This document shows positions 33,607 to 43,494 of a stretch of 64,000 nt of DNA, one piece after another. The translations under genes were made by a program, and so were the position numbers. Position 1 is the first letter of the stretch, and each line of letters opens with the position of its first letter. The notes under the pieces were generated by a model. The model saw only the letters and a list, made by a program, of their open reading frames with translations. It did no database searches and had not been told where the DNA came from. The DNA comes from Curtobacterium flaccumfaciens (lineage in GTDB: Bacteria; Actinomycetota; Actinomycetes; Actinomycetales; Microbacteriaceae), in NCBI GenBank assembly GCA_029689965.1, contig CP121450.1, positions 3,224,001 to 3,288,000 on the forward strand, given 5' to 3'.

Positions 33607-33726
33607 GCGCAGCCCCGGTCACCCTCCCGGGACGAAGAAGGCTCGCCACGCACCCGCACCCGCACCCGCACCCGAGACAGCGCAGCCCCGGTTGCCCGGA
33701 CGAAGAGACTCCCCACGCACCCGCCA
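33607..33726. repeat. Duplicated 3' flank of the SRP RNA gene plus CACCCG microsatellite
   Basis: A block of about 48 bp starting GCGCAGCCCCGGT, containing GGACGAAGA and ending CCACGCACCCG, occurs at 33607-33656 and, diverged, at 33680-33724. Between them CACCCG is repeated four times (33651-33674). The second block overlaps the predicted 3' end of the SRP RNA. Confidence 0.7.
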
Positions 33727-33796
33727 GAGCCCGGTTACCCTTGCTGCGTTTCCGCCCTGGGGGAGTTGGCCTGGATGGCGTCACGTGAGGAGCCGC
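33705..33796 (-). ncRNA. ffs: Small signal recognition particle RNA (4.5S type)
   Basis: The minus strand carries the conserved SRP domain IV: CCAGGGCGGAAACGCAGCAAGG, here read as CAGG, a GCGGAAACGC hairpin with GGAA tetraloop, then AGCAAGGGTAA. Outer strands pair as GCTCCTCACG with CGTGGGGAG and ACGCCA with TGGCGG. It lies just upstream of dnaX, the usual actinobacterial position. The ends are estimated from the outer helix and are uncertain by several bases. Confidence 0.88.
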
Positions 33797-33834
33797 CGAG
33801 CAGTCTACCGGACGAACCGGGCAAGATCGGACAC

Positions 33835-34508
33835 ATGAAGATCGCCATCGCCGGGGGCCACGGCCAGATCGCCCTCCTCCTCGCCCGTCAGATCACCGAC
33901 GCCGGCCACGACGCCGTCGCCGTCGTCCGCAACCCCGCACACGTCGCGGACGTGGAGCAGCAGGGCGCGACGGCGATCGTCGCCGACCTGGAGCAGCTCG
34001 ACGACGACGAGCTCGCGCTCCGGCTCCGCGGCGTCGACGCGGTGGTCTTCGCAGCCGGTGCCGGCCCGAACAGCGGCGCGGAACGGAAGCTCACGGTCGA
34101 CCGTGACGGCGCGATCCTGCTCGCCGACGCCGCCGAACGCGCCGGCATCCGTCGCTACGTGATGATCTCGGCGATGGCGGCGGACTCCTACGACCCGGTT
34201 CGCGCCGTCGTCCCCGCCCGTGCGGAAGCCGACGTGTTCCAGGTGTACCTGCGCGCCAAGGCCGAGGCGGACGCGAACCTGCGCGCGCGCAGTCTCCGCT
34301 GGACGATCGTGCGCCCGGGCGGTCTGCTGGACACGCCTCCGCAGGGCACCGTCGACGTCGGCCGGACGGTCCCCGCGGCTCGATCCCCCGTGCGGACGTC
34401 GCCGCGGTGGTGCTGCACGCGCTCCTCGACGACACCGCGGTCGGAGTCCAGTTCGAGGTCACGAGCGGCAACACCCCCATCCCGGCGGCGCTCTCCGCCC
34501 TCAGCTGA
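33835..34508 (+). CDS. NAD(P)H-binding atypical short-chain reductase (frameshifted)
   Basis: About 224 aa. N-terminal Rossmann motif MKIAIAGGHGQIALLLARQL-like (here ...RQITDAG), followed by a DLEQLDDDELALRLRGVDAVVFAAGAG segment and the YVMISAMAAD strand. The YLRAKAEAD motif keeps the catalytic-type Tyr-x3-Lys. WTIVRPGGLLDTPP is typical of the NAD(P)H-binding/NmrA-like (SDR_a5) group. A break near 34372 shifts the last 45 residues (PRADVAAVVLHALLDDTAVG...). Substrate unknown. It is divergent from the ffs-dnaX transcript. Confidence 0.85.
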
Positions 34509-34602
34509 GCCAGGCGGCGGCTCCACCCACGGAACCGACGTCGAAGCGGGCCGATCGGCTGGTTCGGGGTCGAGTCCGTGGTTCGATGCGGCCCCTCGAG
34601 CC

Positions 34603-35797
34603 CTACAGGGCGACCGCGGCCGACTGCCGGGCGATCTCGAGCTCCTCGTTCGTCGGGATGACCAGCACCGCGACCCGGGAGCCGTCCGTGGAGATGAGCC
34701 GCGCCTCCTTGGACGCCAGTTCGTTCCGGTCCGGATCGATCTCGATGCCGAGGTGCTCGAGTCCGGCGAGCACACGGCGGCGCAGCAGCGCGTTGTTCTC
34801 TCCGACTCCCGCCGTGAAGACGACCGTGTCGAGACCGCCGAGCTGCGCCGTGTACGCGCCGACGTAGCGGCGGATGCGGTGCCGGTACACGGCGAGCGCC
34901 GCTTCGGCATCGTCGTCGCCGTTCAGTGCGGCGTGCTGCACGTCCCGCATGTCGCCGTTGCCGGTCAGCCCGAGCAGCCCGGACTGCTTGTTGAGCATCG
35001 TGTCGAGGTCGTCGAAGCTTATCCCGGCCTCGCGGTGGAGGTGGATGAGGACGGCCGGGTCAAGGTCCCCGAACGCGTGCCCATCACCAGACCCTCGAGC
35101 GGGGTGAGGCCCATCGAGGTCTCGATCGAGCGACCGCCGTCGATCGCCGCGGCCGACGCCCCGTTGCCGAGGTGCAGCACGATGGTCTTCAGCTCGGCGA
35201 GCGGTCGGCCGAGGAATTCCGCGGCCTGCTCGGACACGTACTTGTGGCTCGTACCGTGCATGCCGTAGCGACGGACACGGTACTTCGCCGCCAGGTCCGC
35301 CGGGATGGCGTACGTGTACGCGTGCGGCGGCATCGTCTGGTGGAAGGCGGTGTCGAAGACGGCGACCTGCGGCACGTCCGTGAACACCTGCTTCGCGGCC
35401 CGGATCCCCGCGAGGTTGGCCGGGTTGTGCAGCGGGGCGAGGCTGTCGAGCTCCTCGATCTGACGCTCGACGTCGTCCGTGACGATGGTCGCCCGGTCGA
35501 AGGTGGTGCCGCCGTGGACGACGCGGTGGCCGACGACAGCGGGCGGGTACTCGTCGAAGGACGGCCCGACCTTCGCGAACGCGTCGATCATGGCCTGGAA
35601 TCCGGCGGCGTGGTCGGGACCTCGGCCGAGTCGTTGGACGAGGACTCGCCGGTGAGCGCGTTCGTGTGCTTCCAGGCACCCGTCGACTCGCCGATGCGTT
35701 CGACGAGCCCGGAGGCGAGCGTGCGCTCCCCCTCGAGCTCGATGAGCTGGTACTTGAACGAACTCGAACCCGAGTTCACGACGAGGGCTGCGGTCAC
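34603..35797 (-). CDS. ackA: Acetate kinase (frameshifted)
   Basis: Interconverts acetyl phosphate + ADP and acetate + ATP; about 398 aa. Features: [18 protein letters not shown] at the N-terminus, [11 protein letters not shown], catalytic Asp in [38 protein letters not shown], and the C-terminal [13 protein letters not shown]. Breaks lie near 35610 and 35065. The GTG at 35795-35797 lies 65 bases after pta; that gap contains one half of a GGAGGC-type repeat. Forms the Pta-AckA pathway with the gene upstream. Confidence 0.95.
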
Positions 35798-35833
35798 TGG
35801 TGGTGTCGCTTTCTGCTCATGGCCTGGTGGGCC

Positions 35834-35848
35834 GGACTGGAGGCACGG
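35834..35848. repeat. GGAGGC-family half-repeat in the pta-ackA gap
   Basis: GGACTGGAGGCACGG at 35834-35848 is the left arm of the dispersed palindrome; the right arm is missing or diverged. A local dyad GGCCTG (35821-35826) and CAGGCC (35864-35869) surrounds it and reaches into the pta stop. Confidence 0.75.
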
Positions 35849-35862
35849 TGCGGGTCGGGCGG

Positions 35863-37972
35863 TCAGGCCACGTCGGACGCGGTGCCGGCCTGGATCGCGG
35901 TGATCGCGACCGTGTTGACGATGTCGCCGACGAGCGCGCCGCGGGAGAGGTCGTTGATCGGCTTGCGCAGCCCCTGCAGCACCGGTCCGATCGCGACGGC
36001 GCCGGCCGAGCGCTGCACGGCCTTGTACGTGTTGTTGCCCGTGTTGAGGTCGGGGAAGATGAACACCGTCGCGCGGCCGGCCACCGGCGAGTCGGGCATC
36101 TTCGTGCGCGCGACGGTCGGGTCGGCGGCGGCGTCGTACTGGATGGGCCCCTCGACGAGCAGGTCCGGCCGACGCTCGCGGACGAACGCGGTGCCGACGC
36201 GGACCTTGTCGACGTCGGCACCGGAGCCGCTGTCACCGGTGGAGTAGCTCAGCATCGCCACCCGCGGGTCGATGCCGAACTGGGTCGCGGTCTCGGCCGA
36301 CGAGATCGCGATGTCGGCGAGCTGCTCACTCGTCGGGTCGGGGATGACGGCGCAGTCTCCGTACACGAGGACCCGGTCCGCGAGGGCCATCAGGAAGACG
36401 CTCGACACGATCGAGGTCTCCGGACGGGTCTTGATGATCTCGAACGACGGGCGGATCGTGTGCGCCGTGGTGTGCTTCGCCCCGGAGACCATGCCGTCGG
36501 CCAGGCCGAAGCTGGACCATGAGCGTCCCGAAGTAGGACACGTCGGTGACGGTGTCGCGGGCGAGCTCGATGCTCATGCCCTTGTGCGCCCGCAGCTTCG
36601 TGTACTCCTCGGCGAAGCGCTCCCGGAGCTCCGGGTCGAACGGGCTGACGAGCTGCGCGGCCTCGAGGTCGAGTCCGAGCTCGGTCGCCCGGGACCGGAT
36701 GGCCACGGGATCGCCGAGGATCGTCAACTCGCACACCTGCCGCTGCAGCAGGGTCGAGGCTGCCCGGAGGATGCGGTCGTCGTCGCCCTCCGGAAGGACG
36801 ATGCGCTTCCCGTAGCCGCGCGCCCGGTCGAGCAGGCCGTGCTCGAACATGAGCGGCGTGACGACGCCGGACGGGGTGAAGCTGGAGCCGGTCGCGCAGG
36901 GCGTCGGCGTCGACGTGCTGCTCGAAGAGCGAGAGCGCGAGATCGGCCTTCCGCGGGGAGTCCGCTGCGAGCCGCCCCGTGTCTGGGTGATCCGGAGCGC
37001 GGTGTCGTACGTTCCGAGGTCGCTCTGGGCGATCGGCAGCGAGCTCGAGAGCCCCTCGAGCAGCCGGGAGATCTGCGGTGCGGTCTCGAACCCACCGTTC
37101 AGGATGACGCCGGCGAGGCTCGGGAACGTCTCCGACTGGTTCGCCAGCAGGGTGGCGATGAGGACGTCGCTCCGGTCGCCCGGTACCACGACGATCCCAC
37201 CCTCGATCAGCCGAGGGAGCACGTTCTCCATGCTCATGCCGGCGACCACCGTGCCGAGCGCTTCACGGTCGAGCAGGGCTTCGTCCCCGCGGACGAGGGT
37301 CGCCCCGGTGGCGGCGAGCAACGCCCGTACGGTCGGCGCGACGAGGACGCGGTCCTCCGGGATGGCCCACACCGGCAGGTCAGGGTGGTCGTCGCGGACG
37401 GCGTGTTCGACGCTCGAGACGACCGCGGTCAGGGAGTCCGGGTCGGCACGGTTCACCACGATGCCGAAAAGCTGCGCGTGCGCCGCGCGGAGCTCGCTCG
37501 TCGTGACGTCCGCGATCTGCGCCATGTCCTCCGGCGTGCGCGCGCCGCGTTCGGCGGTGTCGCGTCCGCCGAGCACGAGGAGCACCGGGGCGCCGAGGTT
37601 GGCCGCCACCTTCGCGTTGAACGACAGCTCCGTGGGGCTGCCCACGTCGGTGTAGTCCGAGCCGAGCACCACGACCGCGTCGCACCGTCGCTCGACCTGG
37701 GCGAACCGGGTCACGATCGTGCCGAGGGCCGCGTCCGGGTCCGCGTGCACGTCGTCGTAGGTCACGCCGACGGCGTCGTCGTACGGGATGCCGACCGCGG
37801 TGTGCTGCAGCAGGAGCTCGAGCACGTAGTCCGGTTCGTCCACCGAGCGGGCGACCGGCCGGAACACGCCGACCCGGCCGACCGAGCGTGCGAGGGTCTC
37901 GAGGACACCGAGGGCGACGGTGCTCTTGCCCGTGTGTCCTTCTGCTGACGTGATGTAGATGCGGGTCGACAC
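35863..37972 (-). CDS. pta: Phosphate acetyltransferase, long DRTGG-containing form (frameshifted)
   Basis: Converts acetyl-CoA + phosphate to acetyl phosphate; about 703 aa, the long form. An N-terminal P-loop/AAA_26 domain ([22 protein letters not shown]) and a central DRTGG domain ([19 protein letters not shown]) precede the catalytic PTA_PTB domain ([61 protein letters not shown]). Breaks lie near 36955, 36880 and 36513. The GTG at 37970-37972 begins VSTRIYI. First gene of pta-ackA. Confidence 0.95.
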
Positions 37973-38094
37973 GGGTCCAGGGTAGCCGGGCGCTTGTCGT
38001 GACATCTGGGAGCCGAAGCGGTTGTGGACGGGTGTGGTCATCCACAGCTCCGAAGACCTGTACCATGGGGTGTCGTCGTCGCGAGACGGCGCCA

Positions 38095-38181
38095 GGAGAA
38101 TTCGCCTAGTGGCCTATGGCGCACGCTTGGAAAGCGTGTTGGGTGCAAGCCCTCGGGGGTTCGAATCCCCATTCTCCGCCA
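38095..38181 (+). tRNA. tRNA-Ser (anticodon GGA)
   Basis: Class II tRNA with a long variable arm. Acceptor GGAGAAT pairs with ATTCTCC; anticodon stem-loop CACGC-TTGGAAA-GCGTG gives anticodon GGA; T-arm GGGGGTTCGAATCCCC. Discriminator G at 38178 and encoded CCA at 38179-38181. TACCAT at 38061-38066 may be the -10. Confidence 0.95.
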
Positions 38182-38487
38182 ACAGCCGTCGGGTGCACGC
38201 ACAGCACCCGCGCAGACCACCGGTTCGCGCGCTTTCGACGTTCCAGACGGTCCGACGCGTCCCCGGGTCCCCCTTCCTGCGGACTCCGCCGCACCCCGCG
38301 CCCCGTGCGCAGACCGGGAAGCGACCCGGCGGGGGTGGAACGGGCTGTCCCCGACGGGCACCGGTCGCCTAGACTGCCGGGACGGACGACCCGGGACGGG
38401 TCGGACACGGTGCACGGAGCGGCAGGGGCGTCGCTCCCCGGGCAGAAGCTGACTGCTGCCCGGGCGCCCGAAGGATGAGGAGTCCAC
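38182..38487. other. Gene-free stretch between tRNA-Ser and the PH-domain gene
   Basis: No coding sequence seen. Just before the next gene is a hairpin with arms CCCGGGCAG (38437-38445) and CTGCCCGGG (38456-38464), which could influence translation initiation at 38488 or end an upstream transcript. Nothing else is evident. Confidence 0.5.
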
Positions 38488-39132
38488 GTGGGGGACCTGA
38501 CGGCACCGGCGGGTGCTCGCACGCGCGCCACTGCGTACGACGTGGTCCTGCGACCGCGACCCTCGCTGGTGCGCTCGACGATCCTCAGCGTGGTGTTCTC
38601 CGCCGTCCCGCTCGCCGTCGCCCTCGTGTGGGTCTCACTCCCCCTGCGCCTCTGGACGTTCGTCGCGACCGTGGTGATCGCCCTGGCGGTGGTCGTCGGG
38701 CTCGTCTTCGTCCGGCTCGGCACGGCGTTCATCGGCATCGGCCCGGCCACCGTCACCGTCCGCGGTGTCGTCACCCCGAACCGCCGGGTGGAACGTGACC
38801 GCGTGCACAGCCTGGTCCTCGCGACCACCCACGGCAGCGCCGTCGAACGGACGACGCGGGAACTCGTGGCGTTCGACGAAGCCGGATCGCACCTGTTCCG
38901 CCTGCGCGCCGACACCTGGGGCGACGCCGGCCTCGACCGCGTCGTCGAAGCGCTCGGGGTGCAGGTCACCGACGAGACCCGGCCGATGCCGTTCCGCGAG
39001 TTCGTGCGGCGGTACCCGGCGAGCCGGTCCTGGTACGAGCAGCGCGGGTCGTACGTGGTCGTCGGCGGGCTCGCGGTCGCCGCGGTCGCCGGGCTGCTGT
39101 TCGTCGAGGCCGCGAACCTCGTCGGCAGCTGA
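38488..39132 (+). CDS. PH-domain (bPH-type) membrane protein
   Basis: 214 aa, intact. Two closely spaced N-terminal membrane helices (TILSVVFSAVPLAVALVWV and TFVATVVIALAVVVGLVFV) are followed by a bacterial PH-like beta domain (IGPATVTVRGVVTPNRRVERDRVHSLVLA...ELVAFDEAGSHLFRLRADTW). A final membrane helix follows (YVVVGGLAVAAVAGLLFV). GTG at 38488 has an AAGGATGAGG site. Function unknown; related proteins are membrane or envelope-stress-associated. A (CGACC)8 run follows the stop. Confidence 0.75.
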   Translation: MGDLTAPAGARTRATAYDVVLRPRPSLVRSTILSVVFSAVPLAVALVWVSLPLRLWTFVATVVIALAVVVGLVFVRLGTAFIGIGPATVTVRGVVTPNRRVERDRVHSLVLATTHGSAVERTTRELVAFDEAGSHLFRLRADTWGDAGLDRVVEALGVQVTDETRPMPFREFVRRYPASRSWYEQRGSYVVVGGLAVAAVAGLLFVEAANLVGS

Positions 39133-39155
39133 CCGCCCGTCCCGGACGGACGACA

Positions 39156-39195
39156 CGACCCGACCCGACCCGACCCGACCCGACCCGACCCGACC
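39156..39195. repeat. (CGACC)8 microsatellite
   Basis: Eight uninterrupted copies of CGACC in the 72-base gap between two convergent genes, ending nine bases before the HerA-like stop. Confidence 0.95.
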
Positions 39196-39204
39196 CGACG
39201 ACGG

Positions 39205-41246
39205 TCAGCGGCGCCGGCGCAGGGTCGAGAAGATCCCCTGCACGACCTCCTTCGCGATGGTCCCGCCGAGCCCGGACCCGAGCAGGTCCGAGAGCGGGTC
39301 GTTCGCCTTCCGGGAGGCCGCGGTCCGCGACGACTTCCGCCCGACCGCCGTGCCTCGGCAGCCCGTTCGGCGCGCTCGAACTCGCGCTGCGCCTTCTCGT
39401 ACTCCTTCTGCGCGGCGGCCCGCTCACGCGCCTCCTGCTTCTCCTTCGCCGCGGCCTCCTTCGCGGCAGCGGCAGCGGCACGAGCCGCCTCTTCTCGGCC
39501 TCGGCGGCCGCCGTCGCGGCCTCCTTCTGCGCGTCCGCCGCTGCGGCGTCCGCTGCCGCCGCCTCCATCCGCCGAGCGAGCATCTCGTACGCCGAGTCGG
39601 GGTCGAGCCGGGTGCCGTAGGTCGCGAGCAGCGGGGACGACTGCACCCGCGCCTCCAGTTCCGTCGACGGCATGGGCTCCATCGACCCCTCCGGCGCACG
39701 CAGCCGGGTCCACGCCACCGGCGTCGGCGCGCCCTTCTCGTTCATCACCGTGACGATCGCCTCGCCCGTGGCGAGCGAGGTGAGCACCTCACCGAGGTCG
39801 TAGTCGCTCGTCGGGTACGTCGACACGGTCGCGCGGAGCGCCTTCGCGTCGTCGGGGGTGTGCGCGCGGAGCTGGTGCTGGATCCGGGAGCCGAGCTGCG
39901 CGAGCACGTCGTTCGGGACGTCCTTCGGCGTCTGGGTGACGAAGAAGATGCCGACGCCCTTCGAACGGATCAGCCGGACGGTGCGGACGATCTGGTCGAG
40001 GAAGTCCTTCGACGCGCCGCTGAAGAGCAGGTGCGCCTCGTCGAAGAAGAACACGAGCTTCGGCTTGTCCTGGTCGCCGACCTCGGGCAGCTCGTTGAAC
40101 AGGTCCGCGAGCAGCCACATCAGGAACGTCGAGAACACCTCGGGCTGGTCCTGCACACCGGGGACCTCGAGCAGGCTGACGATGCCGCGCCCGTCCGCGG
40201 CGTTGCGGAGGAACACCTGCGTGTCGATCTCGGGCTCGCCGAAGAACTGGTCGGCGCCCCGGTCGGCGAAGGTGATCAGCTCGCGGAGGATGACGCCCGC
40301 GGTCTGTTTGGACAGGCCGCCGAGCTCGGCGAGCTTCCGGCTTGCCCTCGTCGCTCACCAGGAACGTGAGGACGCTCCGCAGGTCGGACAGGTCGACGAG
40401 CGGCAGCCCGGCTTACTCGGCGTAGTGGAACGCCAGACCGAGCGATGACTCCTGGGTGTCGTTCAGGCCGAGGACCTTCGACAGCAGCAGCGGGCCGAAC
40501 CCGGACACCGTCGCTCGGATCGGCACGCCCGTGCCCTGACCGCCGAGGGAGTAGAACTCCGCCTGACTCGCGACGCCCTGCCAGTCCTGCCCGAGCCCCG
40601 TCGTCCGGGCAAGGAGCTTGTCGTTCGCCTGCCCCGCCACGGCCAGCCCGGACAGGTCGCCCTTGATGTCGGCCGCGAACACGGGCACGCCGTTCGCCGC
40701 GATCTGCTCGGCCAGGACCTGGAGCGTGCGGGTCTTCCCGGTGCCGGTCGCCCCGGCGACCAGCCCGTGCCGGTTGAGCATGCCGAGCGGGATCCGGACC
40801 TGCACGTCGGGCAGCGGAGCCCCGTTCACGAGGGCGCCGAGCTGCAGGGCGCTCCCCTCGACCTCGTAGCCGGCACGGATCACGCCGACGGCATCGGCGC
40901 CGAGCGGCCCGTCCGCCGGTCCGTTCGTCGGCGCGGTCACCGGTCCGTCCGTCGGTCGGACTGGAGGCGCGGTGCCGGACGCCGACGTCGCCTCCGGCGT
41001 CGGGGTGGTCGCGTCCACCGCAGGCTCCGCGTCGGGCGCGAGAGGTGTCACCTGGCCGGTCGGCGCCGGCGATTCGGCGACCGCCGGCTCCGCGTCGGCG
41101 GCGAGCGCCGGCGTCTCCGCGGTCTCGAGTGCCGCGGCGAGCTCCTCGGCGCGCGCGGCCGCTTCGTCGGCGAGGCGACGTGCTTCGTCCGCCGCTGCCT
41201 TCGCTGCCGCCGCTGCCGCCCGTGCCTGCTCCACCGCGTCGCTCAT
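39205..41246 (-). CDS. HerA-like (DUF853) ATPase (frameshifted)
   Basis: About 681 aa. An Ala/Glu-rich coiled-coil start (EQARAAAAAAKAAADEARR) and a disordered Pro/Ala/Thr linker lead into the motor domain: Walker A GLVAGATGTGKTRTLQVL, FAADIKGDLSG, Walker B LVFFFDEAHLLF and FFVTQTPKDVP. A further Ala/Glu/Lys coiled coil and the tail GGTIAKEVVQGIFSTLRRRR end it. Breaks lie near 40412, 40345, 39495 and 39345. DUF853 proteins are HerA/FtsK-like; a role in DNA translocation is inferred, not shown. The linker contains a GGAGGC-family repeat in frame (40958-40972). ATG at 41244-41246. Confidence 0.85.
40958..40972. repeat. GGAGGC-family repeat within coding sequence
   Basis: GGACTGGAGGCGCGG lies inside the disordered linker of the HerA-like gene and is read on the minus strand as part of GTAPPVRPT. 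It is identical to the left arm of the palindrome at 58066. Confidence 0.85.
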
Positions 41247-41378
41247 GGCCACAGCATATGGACGCGCGAGTCGCCCCGTCCGGTCGCGCGAGGAGATCGA
41301 CACCGCACGTGTCGATCGACAGGTGCTTCGTCGCGAACGGGGCGCGGGCGACCCGCCCGACGTCAGCGCATCAGTGCG

Positions 41379-42623
41379 TCAGCGCGGGACGGTCCGCGGC
41401 CGGACGACCGCCCACAGCAGGACGATCGCCGTGATCGACGTGCACGCCATGACGCCGGCCATCGGCGTGGCGGTCGTGATGCCGAGCCAGCCGACCACCG
41501 GCGAGATGATCCGGCGACGCCGAAGTTCAGCGCGCCGAGGAGCGAGGCGGCGGTCCCGGCCTCCTTCCCGTGCGCGGCGAGGCCGATCACCTGGACGAGC
41601 GGGAACGAGAACCCGCACGCCGCGATGAAGAACCACAGCGGGACGAGCACCCGACGAGTCCGGCCCGAGCTCGTCGAGCACGATGATCGCGATCGCCGCC
41701 GTGAACAGCGTCGCGGTGGAGCAGGCCAGGATCCACTGCGGACCGACGCGCTGCGCCAGCCGTGAGGACACCTGCACGCCGATGACGACGCCGACCGAGT
41801 TCACGGCGAAGAGCAGCCCGTACTGCTGCGCGTCGAGCCCGTACAGCCCCTGGAACAGGAACGGTGACGCGCTCAGGTACGAGAACAGCCCGCTGAAGAC
41901 CATCGCCCCGATGAGCGCGACCCCCACGAAGATGCGGTCCGACAGGAGTGCCCGGTACCGCTGTCCGATCGTGGAGTGCCCTGCCTCGTGCCGACGGGCC
42001 GGCGGCAGCGTCTCGACGATGAGCAGGATCGATGCGATGACGACGGCGGCGCCGTAGCAGGCGAGGAACACGAACACCCCGCGCCAGCTTACGAACCGGA
42101 GCATCTGCGAGCCGATGAGCGGCGCGAGGATCGGTGCGAGGCCGTTCACCATCGCCAGACGGGAGAGCATCCGCACGAGCGGCTTGCCGCCGAAGAGGTC
42201 ACGCACCGTCGCCATCGCCACGACGCCGCCGGCCGAGGCCCCCATGCCCTGCAGGACGCGGAAGAGCGCGAGCACCTCGACGTTCGGCGCGAGGGCGGCG
42301 CCGATCGAGGCGCCGACGTGCACGCTCGTGGCGATGATGAGCGGCAGGCGACGCCCCACCTTGTCGCTCCACGGCCCGACCAGGAGCTGCCCTGCCGCGA
42401 ACCCGAGCGTGGTCGCGGTCAGGGTGAGCTGCACGGCGCCGTCGGTGATGCCGAACTCGTGCTTCAGCGACGGGAACGCCGGCAGGTAGAGGTCGATCGT
42501 GAACGGCCCGAGCGCGGTGAGCGCACCCAGGACGAAGACGTAGACGAGTCGCTGACCGCGGGAGAGCGAGTCTCCCGGGTGCAGGACGACACGGAGCGAA
42601 CCGGTGGTGGCGGGCGCGGTCAC
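41379..42623 (-). CDS. Bcr/CflA-family drug exporter (frameshifted)
   Basis: Twelve-helix MFS drug:H+ antiporter, about 415 aa. Family marks: LGALTALGPFTIDLYLPAFP in helix 1, the motif A loop GPWSDKVGRRLPLI, and the antiporter motif C-like RVLQGMGASAGGVVAMA. Helices 9-12 are in shifted frames after breaks near 41655 and 41515 (VPLWFFIAACGFSFPLVQ; GVMACTSITAIVLLWAVV). The GTG is at 42621-42623. It is divergent from a TetR regulator whose probable operator lies between them, so the regulator likely represses this pump (inference). Confidence 0.88.
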   Translation of the reverse strand: MTAPATTGSLRVVLHPGDSLSRGQRLVYVFVLGALTALGPFTIDLYLPAFPSLKHEFGITDGAVQLTLTATTLGFAAGQLLVGPWSDKVGRRLPLIIATSVHVGASIGAALAPNVEVLALFRVLQGMGASAGGVVAMATVRDLFGGKPLVRMLSRLAMVNGLAPILAPLIGSQMLRFVSWRGVFVFLACYGAAVVIASILLIVETLPPARRHEAGHSTIGQRYRALLSDRIFVGVALIGAMVFSGLFSYLSASPFLFQGLYGLDAQQYGLLFAVNSVGVVIGVQVSSRLAQRVGPQWILACSTATLFTAAIAIIVLDELGPDSSGARPAVVLHRGVRVLVPARPGDRPRRAREGGRDRRLAPRRAELRRRRIISPVVGWLGITTATPMAGVMACTSITAIVLLWAVVRPRTVPR

Positions 42624-42675
42624 GAGCGGGGTCCTTCGGCGGTGAGGGGAGGCGGGAAGTGATCGCGGCGTCGAT

Positions 42676-42687
42676 CGAATCGATTCG
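42676..42687. promoter_or_regulatory. Candidate TetR operator between divergent genes
   Basis: CGAATCGATTCG is a perfect 12-bp palindrome in the 226-bp gap between the Bcr/CflA exporter and the TetR gene. TetR-family regulators commonly bind such a site to control the divergent exporter. No other symmetry in this gap is as good. Confidence 0.6.
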
Positions 42688-42849
42688 TCCGCGGAATCAT
42701 CCTACGGGTCGAACGAGTGCCCTCGGTGCCGTTCCGCGTGTTGCCGCGCTCGCAGACCGGTCCGACGGTGCCCGTGCGGTACCGTCGGACTGCTCGGCAC
42801 CGGCGAACCGGCCGACCGGGCGCAACCGGATCGGAAGGGGGTGGGCGTC

Positions 42850-43430
42850 ATGGTGGATGCCCGGATCCTGCACACGACCGCTGCCCTGCGCGAGGCGATC
42901 CTGCGGCTCGCGGCGGAACGCCCGGTGTCCGGGATCACGGTCGCCGACGTCACCCGGGCCGCCGGCATCAACCGCGCCACCTTCTACGCGCACGCGGTCT
43001 CGCCCGGGTCGCTGCTCGCTGACGTCCTGACCCCCGAACTCGACCGCATCCGCGAGGACGACGCCGCGGCGCGACGCGCGGCCAACGACCGCGGCGCGGA
43101 CGCCGACGAACTCGCGGCGATCACACGGCGCGGCATCAACGCCGTGGTCGAGCACGTGGTGGCGCACCGCGAGATCTACTGCAAGGCCCTCCCGGACCCG
43201 GACGACGGTTCGCTGCACCGGCTGCTCGCCGAGCACTTCACGGTGTCGAGCGTGCAGCACATCCGGTCGCTCGCCGCCGCGCACCGGCCGGAACTCCTCG
43301 ACGACGTCGCGGCGGGGTTCGTGGCGCGGGGTTCGTCGGCGCGATCGAGGCCTGGCTCGCCGGCCCGCGGCGGTCCCGGAAGGCACTGGTCGACACCATC
43401 GTGCTGTCGTTCCCGTCGTGGTGGCGCTGA
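42850..43430 (+). CDS. TetR-family transcriptional regulator (frameshifted)
   Basis: About 193 aa. The helix-turn-helix is RLAAERPVSGITVADVTRAAGINRATFYAHAVS (residues about 18-50). The C-terminal ligand domain includes LLADVLTPELDRIREDD and ends GAIEAWLAGPRRSRKALVDTIVLSFPSWWR after a break near 43330. ATG at 42850 is preferred over GTG at 42841 because GGAAGGGG sits ten bases before it. Without frame correction this frame runs on into neighbouring genes for nearly 1000 codons. Confidence 0.85.
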
Positions 43431-43478
43431 GTCCGCTCCGCCCCTCGCGGTGGCGCTGAGTCCGCTCGGCCTCTCGTG
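43421..43478. repeat. 29-bp tandem duplication at the TetR 3' end
   Basis: GTGGCGCTGAGTCCGCTC occurs at 43421-43438 and again at 43450-43467, followed each time by a similar CGsCCCTC/GGCCTCTC stretch. The first copy contains the last codons and stop of the TetR gene; the second lies in the 64-base convergent gap. Confidence 0.8.
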
Positions 43479-43494
43479 CGGGCGCCGCGCGCGT

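Noticed and set aside
33705-38181. Replication origin region because of dnaX/recR
   Set aside because: No dnaA, dnaN, gyrase genes or cluster of DnaA boxes is present. The TGTGGA/TCCACA pair near 38023-38046 is isolated.
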